A stretch of DNA of 64,000 nt from Utricularia gibba. Its lineage: Eukaryota > Streptophyta > Magnoliopsida > Lamiales > Lentibulariaceae. Both the position numbers and the translations under genes were made by a program. Location: the NCBI GenBank assembly GCA_002189035.1, contig NEEC01000002.1, positions 2,170,001 through 2,234,000 of the forward strand, written 5' to 3'. Below the pieces are notes generated by a model. The model saw only the letters and a program-made list of their open reading frames with translations, searched no databases and was not told the origin of the DNA. Below are positions 1 through 10,589 of the stretch, piece after piece. Within the stretch, counting starts at the first letter, position 1, and each line of letters opens with the position of its first letter.

Positions 1-76
1 ATTCTCTCCCTGTATGCGGCATATTGTCTGCTGTCTTGAGCTCAAATTCATATGATGTTGTAATGGCTTGGTGCAG

Positions 77-3000
77 CAAATACTATTGAAGTCCATTCCA
101 TCTTGCTTTGAGCTGAAGTGTCGAGCTTATAGCCTGCTGAGTCAATGTTATCATCTTGTGGGAGCGATTTCTTCTCAGAAACAGATACTCAACAAGGCCT
201 TAGACCTTACTGTTGTGTCTGGAGATGGGTATTCCTGTTTACAGCACTTTCTTTGTTTGTTTTCCTTTATTTCCATCTATCTTTTTCTTCTTCGGTTGAT
301 GGGCTAATGCTAGTTCACCGAAATCGAATGATGAGAGTAGCTAAAGCTTGTTAATTTTGCATGTGCTACCCGAACTCTGATCTTAAAGGTATTCTGGGAG
401 GTTGTGGTCTTGTAACTTCAGTTCTCAGCTTGCGAACGCCCTAATAATTGAGGGGGACTACGATGGCTCGATTTCAGCACTGGAACAGGGATTCACTTGT
501 GCAATGGAGATGGGTTATCCTGAATTGCAGGTTAGTTTAACTTTTGTAAAAGATTTTCCTATTTTATTATGTATCTCAAGGAGGACTAATAAGATACCTA
601 GTGCAACTCTAAACATGCGTTCTCTCTTTTTATTTTTTAATATGATTCTTCTTTTGAATTTTGAGCTCCTTGTTATTTATTTTCATCATTTCTAGAGCTT
701 CTACAGACCATTCTGTTATCCTTTATTTGGATTAGATGTTCTTTGCCACTTCAATGCTGCATGTCCGAGTGATGCAGTGGGAGAGCACAAGTCTTGTAGA
801 AGAATCTGTTAACAGGTGCAATATGATATGGGAGTCCATCGATCCAGATATGGTAACAATCTTCTGCCATTGCATATTAGATATGTAGCAATCTATAGAT
901 TCCCTAATGCTTTGTGGTCTTTTTCACTTCATTTTTTTTTTATGCCATAAAACTGAGTGTTCCTGTTTTTTGTCCTCTTCCACTATTTGAAGAGGCAACA
1001 ATGCCTTGGTCTGCTGTTTTATCATGAGCTGCTTCAATTGTTCTATTTATTGCGGATATGTGACTTCAAGAATGCTGGTCAACGCATCATCAATTTGGAA
1101 ACTGTGATGAGGACCGACTTGGAGAGAATGCAGAACATCCAAGAACTTAGGGATGAACTTAATGTGCTGAAACAAAGCCTTTCACGCACAGACTTACATT
1201 ATAAAGAGAGATCTGCTCTTTCCGATAAATGCCACAAACTAGAGGAGCAACTTACTGAGTACACGAGGTCAAATTCAGCTGGAAAAGCAACATTAGAACC
1301 TGCATATTTTGGGAACATTCAACGTGCATGTTCTGATAAACTGGAGCTGGCACCACCCCACTTGATGGAGAATGGCTACCAAAAAGTGCAGTCTATGCAC
1401 TGGTAGATCTTATAGTGGTTATTTTTAGTCGACCAAAAGGTCTTTTTAAAGATTGTCAAAAGAGGATCCAGTCTGGATTGCAAAGAATAAAAGGTTTGTT
1501 TTTCATTCACAATATGAAGTTTCTATAATATAGCAGCGTTTTTCGTGCATCTGCTAAACTAATTTACTTGCAGAAGAGCTAGTGCATCTTGGAATATCTG
1601 ATGGGGTTAAAGGTGGGGATTTCCGTATGTATTCATGGATCGATATTTTCCTGATATTATACTAATTTTTTCTGTGACGTGATGGATTCTGGAAGTAGAA
1701 GTGGAGTTGCAGCACTCTGCAATCTGGATGGCTGGAGTATATCTGTTGCTCGTCATGCAGTTTCTAGAAAACAAAGTAGCAATAGAGCTTACACGCACTG
1801 AATTTGTGGAGGCCCAAGAGGTTTATTTTTTTTCATCATTAATCTTCCCTTGGATTTAACTACAATGTTGATGCAATAATAAAACTGTTGTTTCTGCAGG
1901 CTCTATTGCAGATGAGAAGCTGGTTTCTTCGCTTTCCGACCATCCTTCAGGCTTGTGAAAGTACAATCGAGATGCTGAGGGGCCAGTATGCCCATTCTGT
2001 TGGCTGTTACAATGAGGCCGCTTTTCATTTTCTTGAAGTATCGAAGGTATTTTAATCTTTTTTTCCTGTTTTCGATATATATCTCTTTTTTCATCCACCG
2101 TATTGCCACATTGTCTCCTTCAGACAAAATCTTGCATCTCTGATTTGTCATTTTTCATATTTAGATGACTCAGAGCAAATCAACGCAAGCCATGGCTCAC
2201 ATTTATGCAGCGGTTTCTTATATTTGTATTGGTGACGATGAATCTTTGGCCGAGGTGATCCATCCCAGTTTAAATCAATAGTGTTGCAGCAAGTTCTTGA
2301 TTATATCTCTATCTCCTGAACTCAAATCTCCATTGCAGGCTCTTGATTTAATAGGTCCTGTTCTTGGTGTAATAGATTCTTTTGTTGGGGTTCGGGAAAG
2401 ATCATGTGCTTTGTATACTTATGGGTTTCTACTCATGAAACAACAGAATCTACAAGAAGCCAGGTGAAAACAGAATACACTTAGGCGTTCTACTTTTTTT
2501 TTGGATATCCATCGTTAGTGCCAACATTTTGCCTGTCCTCTAAAGCCTGTGCTCTAGCTTTGATGCTTCATGTTATTCCACAGCAGCCTTGCGAGCTCAG
2601 CTTTTCTAATGTCGTAGTCACTTCGTTGCAGGCTTCGGCTAGCATCCGGATTGCAGACAACACATACATACTTGGGAAATCTTCAACTTGTTTCTCAGTA
2701 TCTGACAGTATTGGGAAACCTAGCCCTCGCTCTGCATGACACAGGCCAAGCCAAAGAGATCCTGAAATCTGCCCTGACATTGTCCAAGACGCTTTACGAC
2801 ATCCCAACACAAAACTGGGTGCTCACCAATTTGACAGGTACCATGTGACATTCTGTAGACCTCTATGAACTCCATCCCAGATTCTCCTTACCATTCTCCT
2901 CCACCCTGCAGCCTTATACCAACAAACAGGTGAGGAAAGGAATGAAATGGAGAACGTGGAGTACCAACGCAGGAAAGTCGAGGACTTGCAGCAACGACTC

Positions 3001-3314
3001 GCTGCTGCATGCTCAACCGTTCATCATATCGAGCTGGTGAGCCACCATCTATCCTATCCTATCCTATCCTCATTCCTATGCATTACCAAAGTGGAAGCAC
3101 GATAACCCAAATTCCCCATTTCGCGGAGCAGATCAGCAAAGAGAAATTCCAAGTTCACCAGATGAGTGGCCATGACATGAAGAGGAGAGGAATGGAAGGA
3201 CCTTCCAAGCCCATCGATCTCGACATCCCTGAGTCGGTAGGTGTGTCTGCTTCCAGCCAAGTACCCAGGCTTCTTGATGTGGATATCGGGAGGTTACAGA
3301 GACGAAGATCGTAG
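77..3314 (+). CDS. SCC4: Sister chromatid cohesion protein SCC4 (MAU2 homologue), 5'-partial
   Basis: This is the TPR-type subunit of the SCC2-SCC4 complex that loads cohesin on chromatin in the nucleus. The gene enters the window inside an intron, so its N-terminus is missing. Exons run in one direction and translate to a helical TPR protein. Recognisable stretches are ALIIEGDYDGSISALE (about 430-480), HSAIWMAGVYLLLVMQFLEN (about 1710-1775), MLRGQYAHSVGCYNEAAFHF (about 1970-2030), YLTVLGNLALALHDTGQA (about 2690-2750) and the C-terminal DLDIPESVGVSAS (about 3220-3250). Several GT-AG introns of about 80-170 bp separate the exons. At about 1356-1361 the frame changes by one missing base within CCCC, between LELAPP and GEWLPKSAVYALVDL, with no intron there. 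Family assignment is by recalled similarity to Arabidopsis SCC4. I am confident of the identity but not of every exon edge. Confidence 0.9.
3051..3070. repeat. Short ATCCT pentanucleotide repeat
   Basis: Four perfect copies of ATCCT lie just inside the last intron of SCC4, shortly after the splice donor. This is a simple repeat with no evident function. Confidence 0.9.
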
Positions 3315-4227
3315 CATTTCATGGAATGTAGAAAATCCATTAAATACAATCCGTTTGTAACCCAAACCTTTTCTTATGTGCATTCATGTATTTGGAGATG
3401 GATTTAGTGTAGTGATGGGCTTTGATTGATGTTTTTCATCAAATCGATGTTTCATAAAAGGTTTATAAATCACTGTTCAATATCAAATTCAGTTCTAGTT
3501 TCGATTTCAAATCGAAATCATAAATCTTGAATTGAATTGAAATCGTAAGTAGATAGCATGCTTTCGATTCCAAATTGAAATCATAAATCTTGAATCGGAA
3601 CTGATTGATTTCAAAATCAATGGTTCAGTCGATTTTAAATAGATTGAAATTGCAATTTTTCGATTTCAAAAAATAATGAATCCATCCCAAACCTTAAAAT
3701 TTCAATAGTGTAGTATTGAAAAATGGGCCCCACCACAACCGTCCACCGCACATACTAGAAACTTGAGCAATGTTACTTCCACGTAATTGCCAACAATTAA
3801 ATTATACCCTGTAAAATTTATGAAATATTCTTCGGTCAGGAGGGATATGCCCACCATGTGGGGCATCTATTCGAGACCATTCCCATGATTAAAGAACTAA
3901 TTATTGGATTAAAAAAAGCAGTACGTCATTTTCCAGATCACAAAAAGCAGCTGTTGGCGCCCGGACCGACAATTGACTGTTAACAATGTGCGGTGACGTG
4001 CCACCTAATAATTAAATTATTCGGTTTTTGAAAATAATAAAAAAGTGAATAAAATAATTCCCACTTGTCCAATTATCAATCCCTTCATTTAAACGGCGAG
4101 AGAAAAAACACACAGGCGTTTCTTCTTCCCCTGGTTTCACGGCCGTTGATAATAAGGTAAACTTGGTATACGCTTACCATTCGTTTCAGATTGCTTGTTG
4201 TTTCCGTCAATTTTCCCATCTGCAACT
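3315..4227. other. Spacer between SCC4 and CIPK
   Basis: Non-coding, AT-rich. It holds the SCC4 3' end, a pair of imperfect direct repeats (separate entry) and the CIPK promoter and leader. No open reading frame of note. Confidence 0.7.
3501..3596. repeat. Imperfect direct repeat rich in TCGATTTCAAATCGAAAT
   Basis: A roughly 33-bp unit beginning TCGATTTCAA at 3501 recurs, with a few changes, beginning TCGATTCCAA at 3564 (63-bp spacing). The unit is partly self-complementary. Further AATCGA-type words follow up to about 3670. It could be a decayed fragment of a small dispersed repeat, but no terminal repeats or target-site duplication are visible. Confidence 0.6.
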
Positions 4228-5535
4228 ATGCCGGAGATCGAGGAGGTCTCCGGCACGAGCTCCGAGGGGGCGGTTAGGGGGAAGCCGAGCGGAAACTACA
4301 TATTCAACAAATATGAAATGGGGAAGCTTCTTGGGTGCGGGGCCTTCGCGAAGGTCTACCACGCGAGGAACGTCGCCACCGGGCAGAACGTCGCCGTGAA
4401 GGTGATTAGCAAAAGCCGATTGAAGGGGAACGTTAATCTTACCGAGAATATCAAGCGCGAGGTGTCGATTATGAGCAGGCTACAGCATCCGCACATCGTG
4501 CGATTGTTCGAGGTTATGGCGACGAGGAGTAAGATCTATTTCGTGTTGGAGTTCGTCAAGGGCGGGGAGTTGTTCGGGAAAGTGGAGAAGGGGAGATTCA
4601 GTGAGGATTTAGGTCGGATGTATTTCCAGCAGTTGATATCCGCCGTCAGTTATTGCCATCTCCGCGGCGTGTTCCACCGGGATTTGAAGCCGGAGAATCT
4701 GTTGCTGGACGAGAATGGGGATCTCAAGGTGTCGGATTTTGGGCTGAGTGCGTGGAAGGATCAGGTACGGGCCGATGGGATGTTGCACACGCTTTGCGGC
4801 ACGCCGGCGTATGTCGCGCCGGAGATAATCGCTAGGAAAGGCTACGACGGTGCGAAAATCGACGTTTGGTCATGCGGCGTCGTTTTGTTCGTTCTCACCG
4901 CGGGGTATTTGCCGTTCAACGACCCCAATTTGATGAATATGTATCGGAAGATCTACAACGGCGAATTCCGGTGCCCTAAGTGGATGTCTTCAGATCTGAA
5001 ACGCTTTCTCCTCCGACTCCTGGATACAAATCCGGAAACTAGAATCACGATCGAGGAAATCAAGCGCGATCCTTGGTTTCGCAAGGGGTTCAAGGCGGAC
5101 AAGTCGAAACCAATCGAAACTGTCACAGCGGTGGAGGAAGAGAAGCACCTCAAGAACCTCAACGCCTTCGACCTAATCTCATTCTCGCGTGGTCTGGATC
5201 TCTCTCATCTGTTCAACGGGAAATTCGCCGCTGAGGAGAGACTTGATCGCCTGATGGCGGAGGAGTCTCCAGAAAAGGTGATCGAGAAGGTGGAGGAGGC
5301 GGTGAAGGCGGAGGACGCCAGCGTGCGATTCAGGAAGAAGACGGAATGCCAGCTGTTGATCGAGGGAGTCAACGGTAATTTCTCCTTCGCGCTCGACGTT
5401 TACCGGCTCACCGACCGGTTCGCTGTGGTAGAAGTCAAGCGCTTGTTCGGAGACTCCCAGGCACTGTCTACCCTATGGAAGGATAAGATTAAACCCATTC
5501 TTTTGCAGAAACGGGAACAACCGGTTTCCGGTTAG
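4228..5535 (+). CDS. CIPK: CBL-interacting protein kinase (CIPK11/14-like, intronless clade)
   Basis: This serine/threonine kinase of the SnRK3 group is activated by calcineurin B-like calcium sensors in calcium and ion-stress signalling. The single exon gives 435 residues. The ATG at 4228 starts MPEIEE, as in CIPK11; the frame stays open upstream without another ATG. Visible features are a glycine loop GCGAFAKV (about 37-43), catalytic lysine in VAVKVI (about 58), HRDLKPEN (about 150), DFG (170-172), an activation segment [13 protein letters not shown] (about 187-199) and the NAF autoinhibitory motif [10 protein letters not shown] (about 311-320). The C-terminal PPI-like region follows. All catalytic residues are present and there is no frame break. 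Lack of introns fits the intron-poor CIPK clade. The exact orthologue (CIPK11 or CIPK14) is inferred. Confidence 0.95.
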   Translation: MPEIEEVSGTSSEGAVRGKPSGNYIFNKYEMGKLLGCGAFAKVYHARNVATGQNVAVKVISKSRLKGNVNLTENIKREVSIMSRLQHPHIVRLFEVMATRSKIYFVLEFVKGGELFGKVEKGRFSEDLGRMYFQQLISAVSYCHLRGVFHRDLKPENLLLDENGDLKVSDFGLSAWKDQVRADGMLHTLCGTPAYVAPEIIARKGYDGAKIDVWSCGVVLFVLTAGYLPFNDPNLMNMYRKIYNGEFRCPKWMSSDLKRFLLRLLDTNPETRITIEEIKRDPWFRKGFKADKSKPIETVTAVEEEKHLKNLNAFDLISFSRGLDLSHLFNGKFAAEERLDRLMAEESPEKVIEKVEEAVKAEDASVRFRKKTECQLLIEGVNGNFSFALDVYRLTDRFAVVEVKRLFGDSQALSTLWKDKIKPILLQKREQPVSG

Positions 5536-6560
5536 TAGGACCAGTTTCGTCTTTTCACTGCACTGAACCCTGAATAATACACTCTATTCCGATTTTTGTG
5601 CCGCTGCGCTGAAGTGTTAATAATATTTTGCCTTTTTCATAAATTATTTAGTTGATGTAATTACAAATAACCCCTTGAAGTACCATTTTTATTACATGAA
5701 ATGGAAATATTGACTATTCCTATTCTATGTAATTAATTAAAAGGAAATGGAGTCGTCGGCGAGGGCAAAGGTTAAAACGAAGGGAAGGCGAAGCGGGCGG
5801 CGAAACCCGCCGTCTCCGGCGAGCTGAAGAAGCACGTGGAGAGGCTGCCGTCGGAGAAACCAGGCGCGTGCGCGGTCTGTAATGGGTAACTCCTGCAATG
5901 AAGAGTTATCTTGTTTTCCTGCATCACTGTGCTGCACTTTAGAGATCTGTCCACGCAGGAAAACGGAGGGTGCTCGACGCTCATCTTTTTGCCCGTACAA
6001 ACATGGGTAACGGCTGGATCTTATATCAGTTGGGCTCATGTAACAGTTTCCGGCGAAGTATAGGGTATTGGAAGCCCACTTGGAGCTCGGCCAGCATTCA
6101 AACGGCCCAACTACGATTAATTTGTAGAAATCCGGAGATCGCTTGATTTTGTTGCTGGAAGGTGGAAACGGTGGCGCTTGGATTGGTTTTAGGAACCATT
6201 TCTGTTCCAGTGATTGGTTTCGGAGCCTTGCTGCTCAATTGGTGGCGGAGGAGGTGAGAGAGATGGAAAATAGGTACTCAATATGGGTAAAACCTTAGAT
6301 AGTGTAGGGTTTCGCAATCCTCTCATTTCTCTGGCTTTAATCTCCGTGATATCGTCGGAGCGGATACAAGATCGAAATCCGTATTTTTCAGCTAGAGCAT
6401 GTGTCTTTTGTGCTGTAAATTGAGATGAAAATCATCGAATTCACATTGCTTCATCATTTTCAACAGCCTCAGGCATTTTTCTTGCTTAATCGGGTAGTGG
6501 AGGCCCGAAGAAGAAGAAGAAGAAAAGAGCAAGCAGAGGCATTGGCTTTGTTTTCAGAGG
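5536..6560. other. Spacer and 5' leader of the FMC1-like gene
   Basis: Contains the CIPK 3' region, a small broken reading frame at 5747-5886 (separate entry) and what is probably the spliced 5' leader of the downstream LYR gene. The stretch from about 5890 to 6560 carries no recognised coding sequence. Confidence 0.6.
5747..5886 (+). CDS. Possible first exon of an unrecognised small basic protein, frame-broken
   Basis: An ATG at 5747 begins a Lys/Arg-rich frame (MESSARAKVKTKG). One base is missing in the GGG run at 5782-5784. The next frame then reads KPAVSGELKKHVERLPSEKP and GACAVCNG, and ends at a GGTAAC that could be a splice donor (GG|GTAACT). The composition looks coding: many charged residues and strong GC at third positions. 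I do not recognise the family. It may be one exon of a small gene whose later exons I could not place, or a relic. A purely random frame cannot be excluded. Confidence 0.35.
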
Positions 6561-6979
6561 ATGACTGCGAAGATTGTTTACAGGGATCTTCTAAAAGCTG
6601 TGAGTAAGCATGTTGGCAAAGATGCATGCTTTTTGGATTACATCAGGCAGGAATTCAGAACAGTTACTCCTGCCTCTGAAACCTCTTTGAAGCTTGCCCG
6701 TGACTACATTTTCTATCTCAACAGTGTCCACCACCACAAGGTACTTCCCTTCTTTACACTTTCTTCATCGCTTTGTTGCTCTGCAATCTGTTTGGAAATC
6801 ATGGGGTTTCGTGAATTTACTCTTTTGGGGTGTCTTTTTTTAGATCAAAATGTTGTCTTTCGCAGGAGCTGCTGTTTTCATATAACATCGCGGTGGATAG
6901 GTCTGATGAGATGAAAAAGGTGTTGGGAAAATCAGCAGCCAGCGTCGGCCTCCAGCTTCCAGAAGTTTATCAGGCATGA
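6561..6979 (+). CDS. FMC1: FMC1-type LYR-motif mitochondrial assembly protein
   Basis: Predicted small LYR-superfamily protein of the FMC1 group, which in yeast helps assemble mitochondrial ATP synthase F1. Two exons, 6561-6740 and 6866-6979, join in phase 0 at HHHK|ELLFSYN to give 97 residues. The LYR-like start is VYRDLLKAV, followed by SLKLARDYIFYLNSVHHHK and the C-terminal block GKSAASVGLQLPEVYQ that marks the family. Length is normal for FMC1. The GT-AG intron is 125 bp. A long leader precedes the ATG. The role in ATP synthase assembly is inferred from the family name; plant function is less clear. Confidence 0.85.
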
Positions 6980-7310
6980 TTCATCATCAAATTATAGCTC
7001 TTGCTGCTTCATAGATTCATAGTAGATGAACATATTGAAAGCAATGCTTTTCTTCTTGATGATTATTCATGATATTATTCGATGCACATTGATGGCTGAT
7101 GGCCTATGAAATGACCGATTGGATCATGCCTCTTGTTTTGTTTGTTGTGATGGAAAGGAGTGGTTGTCTTCTTGATCCTGTCATCTTCTCCACACTTATA
7201 TATCTGGGTTCACTAATAATGAACATGTGTCCAGAGTTGTTGAGCTTCTTCAGAAAATGGCAGAAATATGTTACAGGAAGAGGGGGTTATGTTGGATGAT
7301 TCCCTATATA
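6980..7310. other. Convergent 3' spacer
   Basis: Lies between the stops of the FMC1-like gene and the DUF3741 gene, which converge. It presumably holds both 3' UTRs. The reading frames through it are short and look random. Confidence 0.6.
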
Positions 7311-8282
7311 TTACAGGAAGGTGATCAACAGTTCGTCGAGGAGCAAACCAAAGATTTGCGATTCCATTTCTCCTCCAATCTCCGCCGCGTGATGCCAGTG
7401 GTGACTCGGTAGTAAGTCTGCGTTCTCTCTTGATGACAGTTCTCGGACTTCACCCGTTCGTTTCCAGGCTGAGTGCAGGCCTCTGTTCGTTTTCCTTGCG
7501 CTTGCGAGGATGATACTTTTTCCAGCTCCGAGGGGCTCTCTGTTCTCGGGAAATGAGTATTCCTTGTTCTTGAACTCATGGGAGTTTGTTCTCTGGAATT
7601 TGGAGTTGGTCGACTCCGAAGTTTTCCCCGATGCACAATTCAGCACTGAGTTAGCGCTTGAACTCTCAGATTCGTCGTCGCCGTCGTATTTGAGATTCTT
7701 TTCCCTTCGTTTTTTAGGTTTCCGAACGGAGTTCCTAGAAGGCGGAGGACGTAGCAGATTGCTAGGGTTCTTGCCGGGTGATGCCTCGTTCTTCCTCGAA
7801 TCAAAACCATGATCTAAATTTCTTTTACTCCCCAATTTGCGTAGTTTCCTTGCAGAAACTACATTCACTTCTTCATTTTCCTTTTCAATTCCCGTAGATC
7901 GCCCTTTTCCCCGGTTGCACAGAGCACTGTGTTCAAAGCTGAGAATGATGAACTTCTCATCTTCAAGCTCTTGGTAGTCCAAAAACCCGCCCATCTTCGG
8001 TGATCCTGACGGATTCCGAGTCTGCTGTCTCCTCGGTAGAGACTCCAAACCCATCAACCTCGCCACAATTCCCGGCGCGGCCGCGGCACAACCAACAGAT
8101 GCAGCTGTGCATCTTCCTATCCCCTCTTCTCCAAGCTGGTCGAAGTCGGAACCGTACCATGTAAGAGCCCCGAAACAGCACAATATCCCGGTCATGCGAT
8201 GGATTCGTCGTCCATTAGCAGGGGAAGAGAAGGAGGAAGATGAAGATGGAGTAGACAATGAGTAGGTTGAAGAGAAATTCAT
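7311..8282 (-). CDS. DUF3741-motif protein (LONGIFOLIA/TRM-like short member)
   Basis: A 323-residue frame from ATG at 8282. It is Ser- and Arg-rich and largely disordered. The diagnostic part is APGIVARLMGLESLP at about residues 68-82, the DUF3741 signature found in LONGIFOLIA/TRM proteins that associate with microtubules. The DUF4378 C-terminal domain of the long members is absent, so this is a short member. A later block (SSARKLRKLGSKRN-like, KPKKRREKN) is strongly basic and could be a nuclear or microtubule-binding signal. The last 15-20 residues look non-conserved, so an intron near the C-terminus is possible. The molecular role is inferred only from the motif. Confidence 0.7.
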   Translation of the reverse strand: MNFSSTYSLSTPSSSSSFSSPANGRRIHRMTGILCCFGALTWYGSDFDQLGEEGIGRCTAASVGCAAAAPGIVARLMGLESLPRRQQTRNPSGSPKMGGFLDYQELEDEKFIILSFEHSALCNRGKGRSTGIEKENEEVNVVSARKLRKLGSKRNLDHGFDSRKNEASPGKNPSNLLRPPPSRNSVRKPKKRREKNLKYDGDDESESSSANSVLNCASGKTSESTNSKFQRTNSHEFKNKEYSFPENREPLGAGKSIILASARKTNRGLHSAWKRTGEVRELSSRENADLLPSHHWHHAAEIGGEMESQIFGLLLDELLITFL

Positions 8283-8651
8283 ATCCTTGCCCAGATGCAG
8301 AAAAATTGGAAGGCGATCAAGAATGAAGAAAGCAAACTAAAGGGAAAGAAGAGGGCCTTTGATTTGAATAACAGGGGAGTGAGCAAAGTTAAAGGCAGCT
8401 GTTGGTGACATAACATAAAGTTGAAAGTGTGTTGTTTCCCACGCCAACCCATCTCCTCGGTATGTAAAACTTGCCCTCTCTTCTCTGTTTTCCTTCTTCT
8501 TCTGGCATTAAAGCCCCAGTTTTCGCTTTCAATGCTTCTGTTTCTCAGCTGGATCAAGATAACTTTTTTATAGCTCACTAAACAGCGTTCTGGGGAAGGG
8601 GTTGGATACAAAACAGTGAACTCATTAAGTAAGAAGACTCCATGGAAGCAA
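8283..8651. other. Spacer upstream of the DUF3741 gene
   Basis: Promoter and leader of the DUF3741 gene and 3' UTR of the myo-inositol kinase gene, which run in tandem on the minus strand. Nothing else is recognisable. Confidence 0.6.
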
Positions 8652-9884
8652 TCACGGCTGGCTACTGCAACGAAGATGGTTAGGATTTTCTGTCACCGGA
8701 TGATATGCAGGAGACTCCCATCTGCATTCTTGGACAGGAAGTGAAGTGAGCAATCCAGCTCTGACAAGAGCTGCTCGGAAGTCATCGTGATCTGAAGGCG
8801 TTGCAGATAATACTTGAGGATCTAGGCTTTCAGGTGATTTTGATTGGCTCTTTTTCTTCGAAATCTCCTCGGCTATCGCCTAAAAGTTTGGAAGAACAAA
8901 TGGAAACAGTGTTCACTGTTAGATGGTAGAAGAATGATTCAAAAGGCATTCTGGTTCTGTGATTTGATTATATTGAACAGAGGACAAGAAGCACAGATGG
9001 AAGCTCAGTGGAATAGTGATGATTAATTAACCTACATTACAGACCTGCAATAGCTGTGAATCAAACTTGGGGAGTCCCAGCTGTTCAACTGTGAGTGACC
9101 CAAAGAAGTTTCCCAGCATAGCGGCGTCAGGTAATGGAAGTCCCTGAGCCAGTCCGGCGACTAGTCCGCCGAGAAAGCTGTCTCCGGCACCGGTGGGATC
9201 AACCTGAACAGTTAGAAATGGAGAAATCGTCTGCTCTACATCCCCAGAGTAAATTGTGCACCCATCCTTACCATTGGTGATCACAACACAGCATTTCTTC
9301 CTCGTTGACGCTAGATCGATGTACGGCGCCTCGTCGGAGGAGGCCTTAAGGAACCCGATTCTCGGAACCAAATGTTGGAATCCCGAATCTGACAAAGGGA
9401 CGAGGCACACAGTCCCGTCAACGGAATCGAAAACGCGAATCAAGGCCTGAGCGTCCACAAAGACGGTGTCGCAGATATCTAGCATCTTCTCCAACGTCTC
9501 CGGCAGGATTTCTCCGCCGACGCCGACGGCGAGGCCGAACTCGAACCGCTCCGAATCGGGAAGATCCCCGGGGGTTATGGGATCGCAGGCGCAAATGCGT
9601 TTGAGTATGCGGTCTTGGCGGGTGACCCCGGACATAAAATCGGCGTGAAATAGGGTTGTTCTGGAGGAGGGGCAAACCCGCGGCCGGTGTGAAACTGAAT
9701 ACGAGAAATCGGCACCCACTTTGGACACGAAATTGGAGGCAACGGAGACGCCGTCGAGAACGACGGAGATGAAGGCGGCCGCGCCGCCGATGGATTTCCC
9801 CAAAACGACGCCGTCCTTCATCAGAAGGTCGTGGCAGTAGTTGCCCACGACCAAACACGACACAGGCTTGCAATAGTCTCCCAT
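8652..9884 (-). CDS. MIK: Myo-inositol (inositol 3-) kinase, pfkB family
   Basis: Phosphorylates myo-inositol with ATP, feeding inositol phosphate and phytate synthesis in the cytosol. Two exons, 9045-9884 and 8652-8879, join in phase 0 and give 355 residues, close to the Arabidopsis enzyme. The N-terminus reads CLVVGNYCHDLL, then KSIGGAAAF (substrate side), AVGVGGEILPETLEKM in mid-protein and IGFLKASSDEA. The pfkB signature with catalytic Asp is DPTGAGDSFLGG at about residue 230. The tail LVRAGLLTSLP comes from exon 2 after the acceptor TTTTAG. Reading through the donor would add only five residues, so the splice is well supported. Recalled similarity to Arabidopsis MIK is strong. Confidence 0.92.
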
Positions 9885-10589
9885 TTCCGATGTCTACCGG
9901 AACCCAGTTTCAGGAATCGCCATTAACATCCATCCGCGACTCCATTTTAGAGAAATCCAGCCGAAAAGGTGGCGCGATGATGCTCGGTCAATGGAATCTG
10001 TTCTCGCCAACGTCGTTACGAAATTTGCTTCCTCATCCCGAGTTCTGCCCCTGGACTCCTCTAATATTCTCCATTAAGCAGCAGCATTTGTGATCAGAAT
10101 GGGATCTTTCCCATTAAAATCAACAACTGTAACCTCCGACGACGGCTCTGCGATTCCCAACTCCTGATCTACTTCCAAACCAAGATTGAATTTTTACTGA
10201 CTTAGTATGTTCTTTGCAGGGGCGATTCATCACCCTGATGGCTAGTTCCTTGATCAGCTGACAATTTGGCCTTCTTTTACAACTCCCCTCTTGCCCTGTG
10301 GGTTGATGAGCGATTAGGTCATATCAACATCACCATTATATCCAACAGAATAACATTGCGATTGAGAACAAGGCAAGAAAGCTAATATACATTGGTTGAA
10401 GTATCCCCCGCCGCCGGTGGCCGGAAAGCCATTCCACCGCGCGCCGTGCCATCCCAAATACACATTTTAAAGGGGATACAGAATTATTGAAAAAGAAAAG
10501 AAAGGGCTGATCACAAGGTCATCATCCACAGAAGCTTCATCTTCCATTCGATGTGATTGATGCTTCTGGTTTTTATATTGCTTTTCAGT
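9885..10589. other. Spacer between the MIK start and the TPR-gene stop
   Basis: Promoter of MIK plus the 3' UTR of the TPR gene. A GC-rich stretch right after the MIK ATG, then ordinary sequence. No gene seen. Confidence 0.6.
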
